56,180 nucleotides of DNA from Thermoanaerobaculia bacterium (GTDB lineage Bacteria; Acidobacteriota; Thermoanaerobaculia; Multivoradales; JAIOJS01): contig JAUIDB010000027.1 of assembly GCA_030429235.1 (NCBI GenBank), positions 1 to 56,180 of the forward strand. Reading direction: 5' to 3'. Every line of letters begins with the position of its first letter. Position 1 is the stretch's first letter. Below, in pieces: positions 51,072-56,180 of this stretch. The position numbers and the translations under genes were made by a program. Under the pieces are notes generated by a model. That model saw only the letters and a list, made by a program, of their open reading frames with translations. It had not been told where the DNA came from and ran no database searches.

Positions 51072-52373
51072 CTAGGCGCCCGGAACCGTCGGGCCGACCC
51101 GACGCTGTACGAGCGCGGGCGGCTCGACCTCGTCGTCACCGAGGGCGAAGCAGGAAAGCACCTTGTCGCGCAGCCGGTCGTTCGGATGTCGCAAGTAAAG
51201 CCGTCCCAGCGCTTGGCCAGCTTCGATCGGCTCGCCGATGCGGACGTCGTAGCGCAACGCCACTCCCATATCGATCTGGGCCCCGGGACGCGCCCGTCCC
51301 CCCCCGGCCTCGACCAACGAGAAACCCAGGGTCCGGGTGTCCACCGCCTGGAGATAACCGGACCGCGGAGCCAGCAGGTCCACCTCGACCGGCGCCAGGT
51401 CCAGCTTCGGGTCCTCCAACCAGCGCTCGTCAGCTCCTTGCGCCCGCGCCCAGCGGAGGAACTTCTCGTAGGCCCGGCCAGAGGTCAACGCCTCTCCGAG
51501 GTCCTCCTCAGAGAGATCGACACCCTCCAGGGCGGCGACCTCCACCGAAAGCGCCGACACCACTCCCATCAGATCGTCGGGACCCTCGCCTCGTAGGCAC
51601 TCGAGAGATTCGAGTACCTCGGCGGCGTGACCAACCCACCGGCCCAGGGGCTGACTCATGTCGGTGAGCAGGGCACTGGTGTGGCACCCGAGTTCGTTCG
51701 CCGCTGCCACCATCATCGTCGCCAACTGCTCCGCTCGCACCGGGTCCGGAATGAAGGCTCCGCTCCCCGTCTTGACGTCGAGAACCAGCGACGAGGCACC
51801 AGTTGCCAGCTTCTTCGACAGGATGCTCGCGGTGATCAACGGTAGGGACTCGACCGTTCCGGTCTGGTCCCGGATGGCGTAGAGACGCTTGTCGGCCGGA
51901 GCGATCTCGGCCGTTGCCACCCCGATCGCCACGCCATTGTCGTGGAGCATGTCGAGACAGTGCTCGCGGTCGAAGTCCATGGTGAGGCCCGGAATCGCCT
52001 CGAGTTTGTCCGCGGTGCCCCCGGTGTGACCGAGTCCTCGCCCGGTCAGCATGACCACCGGCAGCCCGCACGCTGCCACCAGCGGCGACAGAACGAGCGA
52101 GACCTTGTCTCCGACCCCGCCGGTCGAGTGTTTGTCGCACAGGTTGGGGACTTCGTCGCGAAGTCGCCACTCTTCGCCGGACCGCAGCATCCCCTCGGTC
52201 AGCTGCCGGGTCTCCGACGGTTCGAGCTGATGAATCGCCGCCGCCATCAGGAAGGCTGCGAGTTGTGCGTCGCTCCAACTGCCGTCGCTCGCGCCCGAGA
52301 CGACCGCCGCAATCTCGTCGCCACTCAGACAGTGGCCGTCACGCTTGCGCGCCAGGATCTCGAACGGAAGCAA
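51072..52373 (-). CDS. deoA: thymidine/pyrimidine-nucleoside phosphorylase
   Basis: 433 residues from TTG 52373, with AGGAG 6 nt upstream. Glycosyltransferase family 3: phosphate site DKHSTGGVGDKVSLVL, LTGRGLGHTGGTADKLE, KKLATGASSLVLDVKTGSGAF; the C-terminal domain has PRSGYLQAVDTRTLGFSLV. Phosphorolyses thymidine or uridine. It is 18 bp behind a TPR protein gene on the minus strand. Conversion to deoxyribose phosphate may supply sugar phosphate; no deoC is adjacent. Confidence 0.94.
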   Translation of the reverse strand: MLPFEILARKRDGHCLSGDEIAAVVSGASDGSWSDAQLAAFLMAAAIHQLEPSETRQLTEGMLRSGEEWRLRDEVPNLCDKHSTGGVGDKVSLVLSPLVAACGLPVVMLTGRGLGHTGGTADKLEAIPGLTMDFDREHCLDMLHDNGVAIGVATAEIAPADKRLYAIRDQTGTVESLPLITASILSKKLATGASSLVLDVKTGSGAFIPDPVRAEQLATMMVAAANELGCHTSALLTDMSQPLGRWVGHAAEVLESLECLRGEGPDDLMGVVSALSVEVAALEGVDLSEEDLGEALTSGRAYEKFLRWARAQGADERWLEDPKLDLAPVEVDLLAPRSGYLQAVDTRTLGFSLVEAGGGRARPGAQIDMGVALRYDVRIGEPIEAGQALGRLYLRHPNDRLRDKVLSCFALGDDEVEPPALVQRRVGPTVPGA

Positions 52374-52391
52374 CCGGGACTCCTACCCGGA

Positions 52392-53141
52392 TCAGGAGAC
52401 GGCGGCCTGTTGCAGCTCTGCCGCCTTCAGCTGCGCCTGCTGCGCGTAGGGCGAGTCGGGATGCTCGTCCCCCAGGCGGCGGTAGGCATCGGCTGCCTCC
52501 TCGGTGCGGTCCAACTCCTCGAGAGTGATCGCCAACTGGTAGAGCGCGACATCCTGCGGCAGGAGCGGACGCTTCGAAGCCAGTTCCCGCTCGAGTTCGG
52601 CCACGACCTCTTCACCCTGGCCGGCATCCCGATCGAGGGCCAGGAGGCTGACCTTGACCGAGGCCGCCAGCATGTGATCGTCCGTCTTGTCCAGGAACTC
52701 CTGCCACAGCTGACGGGCCCCTTCGGGGTTGCCAGCCTCCAGTTCGAGTCGACCGAGGTGGACCGTCGCCGCCAACGCGGCTCCGGTCCGCGAGTAGTCC
52801 GCCCGCACCTGCTCGAAGAGTTCCTTGGCCCGTAGGTCGCGCGAAGCCAGGTCCGCGAAGGTCGGATCGTCGGCGTCCTCAGGGTCGGCACCGTCGCCGA
52901 CGATCGGCGCGTTGAAGGTGTCCAGGGCCTGTCCGAGGGCCAGGCTCGCAGCGTCCTGCTTGCGGTCCTGAAGCTGGCGAAAGCCGACGAAACCGAGGAT
53001 CGCCAGCACGAAGGCCACACCGGCAGCCATCAGTTGCTGCTTGTGATTGACCACCCAGAGCAGAATCTCGTTGATGTAGTGCAGTACCTCATCCTCACGG
53101 ATGTCCTGCTTGATTTCCTTCTGGCTCAGACGTTCGCTCAT
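52392..53141 (-). CDS. membrane-anchored TPR protein (YfgM-like)
   Basis: 249 residues. N-terminal KEIKQDIREDEVLHYINE, one membrane helix (about 38-55, AAGVAFVLAILGFVGF), then helical TPR-like repeats on the periplasmic side (YSRTGAALAATVHLGRLELE, EEAADAYRRLGDEHPDSPYA). This is the TPR_21 family that in other bacteria links to the translocon and the BamB complex. First gene of the TPR > deoA pair; the tRNA gene lies 58 bp upstream. Confidence 0.82.
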   Translation of the reverse strand: MSERLSQKEIKQDIREDEVLHYINEILLWVVNHKQQLMAAGVAFVLAILGFVGFRQLQDRKQDAASLALGQALDTFNAPIVGDGADPEDADDPTFADLASRDLRAKELFEQVRADYSRTGAALAATVHLGRLELEAGNPEGARQLWQEFLDKTDDHMLAASVKVSLLALDRDAGQGEEVVAELERELASKRPLLPQDVALYQLAITLEELDRTEEAADAYRRLGDEHPDSPYAQQAQLKAAELQQAAVS

Positions 53142-53199
53142 GGTCTTCGGTCCTCTGACGGCTCGGGTGGCAACGTTTCCAACGGTCGTGGGTGTGAAC

Positions 53200-53276
53200 T
53201 GGTGCGGCTGGGAGGATTCGAACCCCCGGCCAAGAGCTTAGGAAGCTCCTGCTCTATCCTGCTGAGCTACAGCCGC
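53200..53276 (-). tRNA. tRNA-Arg (anticodon CCU), CCA encoded
   Basis: Cloverleaf read on the minus strand: acceptor GCGGCTG/CAGCCGC, D-arm GCTC/GAGC, anticodon stem GGAGC/GCTCT with loop TTCCTAA (anticodon CCT, reading AGG), T-arm GGGGG/CCTCC with TTCGAAT. The discriminator A at 53203 is followed by an encoded CCA (53202-53200). A perfect TATAAT lies 11 nt upstream. Confidence 0.95.
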
Positions 53277-53287
53277 AGCAACGCGCG

Positions 53288-53293
53288 ATTATA
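53288..53293 (-). promoter_or_regulatory. -10 element (TATAAT) of the tRNA-Arg gene
   Basis: A perfect TATAAT on the minus strand, preceded by GC, stands 11 nt before the mature 5' end of the tRNA. No clear -35. It is the strongest match to the GC-TANNNT pattern of the window. Confidence 0.6.
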
Positions 53294-53303
53294 GCGGGTT
53301 TCC

Positions 53304-53819
53304 TCAGTACTGGATCAGCGAAATGACTTCGCGATTGGCGAGCCGTTGGCGCGGCTCGAGGAAGGTGAGTTCGACCAGGAACCCCATCCCGGCGACGGTC
53401 CCCCCGAGCTTCTCCACCAGATCGGCGGTCGCCGCCGCGGTACCCCCGGTCGCCACCAGGTCGTCGATGATCAGAACGCGCTCCCCTTCCTTGACGGCGT
53501 CGGCATGAATCTCCAGAGTATCGGTCCCGTACTCGAGCTCGTAGCTCGCCGACTCCGTGTTCCAGGGCAACTTGCCGGGTTTGCGCACGGGGACGAATCC
53601 CGCGTTCAAGTTGTACGCCACGATCGGAGCGAACATGAAGCCTCGCGACTCCATGCCGATGACCTTGTCGATCTGCTGTCCGGCGAAGAGCCAGACGAAG
53701 CGGTCCACCGTCATCCTCAGGGCCTTCGGGTCGGCCAACAGCGTGGTGATGTCGTAGAACAGGATGCCAGGCTTGGGAAAATCCGGCACCTCACGGATGT
53801 ACGCTTTGAGATCGTCCAT
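53304..53819 (-). CDS. apt: adenine phosphoribosyltransferase
   Basis: 171 residues from ATG 53819. An in-frame TTG at 53825 is 5 nt from AAGGAG while the ATG is 11 nt away, so the TTG may be the true start. Motifs: [34 protein letters not shown] and the PRPP loop [20 protein letters not shown]. Salvages adenine to AMP. It is followed by the tRNA-Arg gene and preceded by acylphosphatase, with a 30-bp gap. Confidence 0.95.
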   Translation of the reverse strand: MDDLKAYIREVPDFPKPGILFYDITTLLADPKALRMTVDRFVWLFAGQQIDKVIGMESRGFMFAPIVAYNLNAGFVPVRKPGKLPWNTESASYELEYGTDTLEIHADAVKEGERVLIIDDLVATGGTAAATADLVEKLGGTVAGMGFLVELTFLEPRQRLANREVISLIQY

Positions 53820-53849
53820 GGACAAGAAGACTCCTTGGTTGTTCGTGGG

Positions 53850-54125
53850 TCAAAACAGGATCTGGAACTGGCCGTCGGCGGGCTCGAACGCCGCGGGCTC
53901 GGATTCGCACGAGGTTACGCTGCCCGCCGGGGGGCCTTGCCGGAGACGTCGCCCGAAGGAATCCAGCGTTTCGGGTGGTCCTTCGGCGAAGATCTCCACG
54001 GTTCCGTCCTCGCGATTTCGTACGGAGCCTCCGAGGGAGAGGAACTCTGCCTCTCGGCGGGCGAAGTAGCGGAAGCCTACGCCCTGGACCTTGCCCCGGA
54101 CGACGTATCTGCGCTGCTCACTCAT
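53850..54125 (-). CDS. acylphosphatase
   Basis: 91 residues, a usual size. The active-site loop is GKVQGVGFRYFARREA (with the phosphate-binding Arg), and the conserved Asn is in GSVRNREDGTVEIFAEG. Hydrolyses acyl phosphates. It overlaps the end of the DedA-like gene by 8 bp and precedes apt. Confidence 0.93.
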   Translation of the reverse strand: MSEQRRYVVRGKVQGVGFRYFARREAEFLSLGGSVRNREDGTVEIFAEGPPETLDSFGRRLRQGPPAGSVTSCESEPAAFEPADGQFQILF

Positions 54126-54774
54126 GCCCGACCTCCTCGGCGACCTGGCCCGTCTCCGCCGCCCCTTGCGCTCCCCGCTTGACGAGCCAGAAGCCGAGGA
54201 CGAGCAGCACGACGAAGGCGATGGTCAGCCAGTTCAGGTAGTCGTGCAGGAACGTCCGGATCGAAGGTCCGAAGAGGTAGATCAATCCGGCCACCGCGAA
54301 GAAGCGAAGCGAGCGAGCGAGAATCGAGGCCAGCACGAAAATCCGGAAGTTGATGGCAAAGGCACCGCCCGAAATCGTGAACAGCTTGTAGGGCAGCGGC
54401 GTGAGCCCGGCGATGCCGGTGGCCCACGCGTTGTACTTGTCGTAGTAGCGCTGCACCGCGGCCACTCGCTCGGGGTCGAAGAAGCGCTTCAGTAGCGGCC
54501 GCCCCCCCCAGAACCCGATGCCGTATCCCGCCATGCCCCCCAGTACGGAGGCCACGGAGCACACGGTGGCGAACAGGAACGCCTTCGACGGATCGCCGAT
54601 GCACAGTGCGATCAGGAGGACGTCGGGTGGAATCGGGAAGAAACTGCTCTCGGCGAACGAGATCAGAAACAGCGCCCAGACCCCGTGCGGCGTGGAGGCC
54701 AGCCCCTCGACCCACACCAGCAGTTGATGCAGGCTATCGCTCAGCTGATGCAGCCATCCCTTGATCGCGTCCAT
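54118..54774 (-). CDS. DedA-family (YqaA-like) membrane protein
   Basis: 218 residues. Five to six membrane segments with the VTT/SNARE-associated pattern: ESSFFPIPPDVLLIALCIGD, GGMAGYGIGFWGGRPLL, and a C-terminal helix ending in the polar tail GAQGAAETGQVAEE. DedA proteins are linked to lipid scrambling and envelope homeostasis; the exact substrate is not known. Ribosome-binding site GGAGGGAGAG overlaps the end of pcm. Confidence 0.88.
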   Translation of the reverse strand: MDAIKGWLHQLSDSLHQLLVWVEGLASTPHGVWALFLISFAESSFFPIPPDVLLIALCIGDPSKAFLFATVCSVASVLGGMAGYGIGFWGGRPLLKRFFDPERVAAVQRYYDKYNAWATGIAGLTPLPYKLFTISGGAFAINFRIFVLASILARSLRFFAVAGLIYLFGPSIRTFLHDYLNWLTIAFVVLLVLGFWLVKRGAQGAAETGQVAEEVGHE

Positions 54775-54776
54775 CT

Positions 54777-55439
54777 CTACTCTCCCTCCGGCATCCAGCC
54801 GTGTCGACCCACCAACGGCACGAACGCGACAGCTCCGTGCTCCTCTCGCTGAAACGAACCATCCGGCTGCCGCTCGTAGCAGACCAGTACCTGACTCTCG
54901 AGATCCCCCTCGGGGATCACCAATCGTCCTCCCTCCCCCAGCTGATCGAGGAGGGGCTGCGGCACCCCCGGCGCCCCGGCCGTGACCACGATCCGGTCGT
55001 AGGGGGCCATCTCACTCCACCCGATGGTGCCATCGAAGGTCTGGATCTTGATGTTGTCGAAACCCATCGAACGCAGTCGGCGGTTGGCGCTTCGCGCCAG
55101 CTCGCCGATCCTCTCGAGGCTGAACACCCAGCGCGTCAGGAGAGCTAGAACCGCCGTCTGGTAGCCGGATCCGGTCCCGATCTCGAGGACCCGCTGACTG
55201 GGCTCCAGCCTGGCCAACTCCGACATCCGAGCCACGATCCAAGGTTGAGAGATGGTCTGCCCTGACGACAACGGGAGAGCGTAGTCCCGGTAGGCTTGAC
55301 CCCACAGGTTCTTGCGCACGAACTCGTGTCGAGGAACGCGCCGAATCGCATCGAGCACCGCGGCATCGCGAATTCCCCGCGATCCGAGGAGCTCGGCCAA
55401 GCGCTCTCTCTGGTGGCGAAAGTCCGGAGCGGCGTTCAT
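54777..55439 (-). CDS. pcm: protein-L-isoaspartate O-methyltransferase
   Basis: 220 residues from ATG 55439; the longer frame extends into surE. Class I SAM motif VLEIGTGSGYQTAVLA, upstream SQPWIVARMSELARL with the family Ser, and AYRDYALPLSSGQTISQP. It repairs isoaspartyl residues. The surE stop overlaps its start (ATGA), as in many proteobacterial surE-pcm pairs. Confidence 0.95.
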   Translation of the reverse strand: MNAAPDFRHQRERLAELLGSRGIRDAAVLDAIRRVPRHEFVRKNLWGQAYRDYALPLSSGQTISQPWIVARMSELARLEPSQRVLEIGTGSGYQTAVLALLTRWVFSLERIGELARSANRRLRSMGFDNIKIQTFDGTIGWSEMAPYDRIVVTAGAPGVPQPLLDQLGEGGRLVIPEGDLESQVLVCYERQPDGSFQREEHGAVAFVPLVGRHGWMPEGE

Positions 55440-56180
55440 TCCGTCGCGACGTCTCCACCGATCCAGGCGGCCGATTGATCCTCGAGCGATCGGCGCAGTT
55501 CGGGCTGACCATCCAGCACGTTGTAGTCGGTGAGGTCGAGGTGCAGCGGCGTAATGGTCACCTTGCGCTCGGACAGGGCGGCGAAATCGGTCCCCGTCTC
55601 CTCCTCCCATTCGGGAGTCCCGGCGATCCAGAAGTACTTGCGGCCCCGGGGATCGGTCTTCTCGACGACCGATTGCACGTACCTCCGGTTTCCCAGGTGC
55701 GTCCACTCGACGCCGGTGAAGGGCTCCGAAGGGAAGTTCACGTTCAGAATCAATTGACGAGGCAGCTCGACTTCGAGTAGAGAACCCACCAAGCGGCGGG
55801 CGAACTGAACTCCTCGCGCGAACGAAAAGTGCTCGCCGACCTCCTGGCTGAACGCGACCGAGGGGATTCCCAGAAGGCTCCCCTCGAACGCAGCGCTCAC
55901 CGTACCCGAGTAGGTGACGTCATCCCCGAGGTTGACACCGAAGTTGACCCCCGACACGATCAAGTCGGGAGGATCGTCCTTGAGGAGGGCCATCACGGCG
56001 AGGCTCACGCAATCGGTGGGCGTACCGTCCACCGCGTACCAATCCTCCTCGATGCACCGCATTCTCAGCGGTCGGTGCAGGGTGAGCGAATGACCGCTGG
56101 CGCTCTGCTCCCGGTCGGGAGCGACGACGATCACCCGTCCCAAAGGGGCAAGCGCCTGAGCCAGGAGCTTGATCCCCTCC
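55436..56180 (-). CDS. surE: 5'/3'-nucleotidase SurE, N-terminus beyond the window
   Basis: About 247 residues are visible. The frame continues past the right edge (EGIKLLAQALAPLGRVIVVAPD), so the first 10-20 residues with the NDDG metal motif are missing. Present are APDREQSASGHSLTL, VDGTPTDCVSLAVMAL and PDLIVSGVNFGVNLGDDVTYSGTV (quoted in parts). Nucleoside-monophosphate phosphatase of stress and stationary phase. Head of the surE > pcm > dedA-like > acylphosphatase > apt run. Confidence 0.94.
   Translation of the reverse strand, partial: EGIKLLAQALAPLGRVIVVAPDREQSASGHSLTLHRPLRMRCIEEDWYAVDGTPTDCVSLAVMALLKDDPPDLIVSGVNFGVNLGDDVTYSGTVSAAFEGSLLGIPSVAFSQEVGEHFSFARGVQFARRLVGSLLEVELPRQLILNVNFPSEPFTGVEWTHLGNRRYVQSVVEKTDPRGRKYFWIAGTPEWEEETGTDFAALSERKVTITPLHLDLTDYNVLDGQPELRRSLEDQSAAWIGGDVATE

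Overview
This is a GC-rich, gene-dense bacterial chromosome segment with almost no spare DNA and many stop/start overlaps. I see no plasmid, phage, insertion sequence or CRISPR signature. MurJ, bactofilin, c-di-GMP proteins (HD-GYP, PilZ), the PhoH/HD-membrane/YbeY/CorC/Era cluster, a fused alpha/beta 2-oxoacid dehydrogenase E1 and a 14-blade propeller sensor kinase suggest a Gram-negative-type bacterium. Acidobacteriota or a neighbouring deep phylum fits best. That placement is an inference from gene content, not a sequence match.

Layout. 1-2349: mtaB (cut by the window edge) behind a flippase-like membrane protein, on the minus strand. 2441-8070: plus-strand genes for a sulfatase-like exported enzyme, a small HTH protein, an HD-GYP response regulator, DusA, a two-domain PilZ protein and an orphan [2Fe-2S] subunit, ending in a tandem repeat. 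8146-13516: minus-strand operon antiporter > DAHP synthase > murJ > thioesterase. 13665-14962: bactofilin and a methyltransferase-like protein. 14981-17888: fused E1 and a membrane-anchored small protein. 18144-22415: an OHCU-decarboxylase-like protein converging on a giant sensor kinase. 22540-25390: ArsR regulator plus thioredoxin, divergent from MscS plus a double-Cache protein. 25369-27435: tyrA and a DHH phosphoesterase. 27584-31239: argG, argH and a receiver/ATPase protein. 31290-43473: a long minus-strand housekeeping block (era, corC-like, ybeY, HD-membrane protein, phoH, guaA, serA, gpsA, plsY, cinA). 43570-51018: an exported propeller protein and the isoprenoid cluster. 51072-56180: minus-strand surE, pcm, dedA-like, acylphosphatase, apt, tRNA-Arg(CCU), a TPR protein and deoA.

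The most notable system is 44684-51018: type 2 IPP isomerase, class I HMG-CoA reductase, mevalonate kinase, a mevalonate-(di)phosphate decarboxylase homologue, an archaeal-type isopentenyl phosphate kinase and a squalene-synthase-like enzyme. No phosphomevalonate kinase is present. The set is what is needed for the alternative mevalonate route (mevalonate-5-phosphate > isopentenyl phosphate > IPP), known from haloarchaea and the Chloroflexi genus Roseiflexus, leading into C30 terpenoids.

A second theme is regulatory. Several start codons have almost no Shine-Dalgarno sequence but carry a TANNNT hexamer 6-9 nt upstream, which suggests leaderless transcripts. Within operons, ATGA/GTGA/TTGA overlaps suggest translational coupling.
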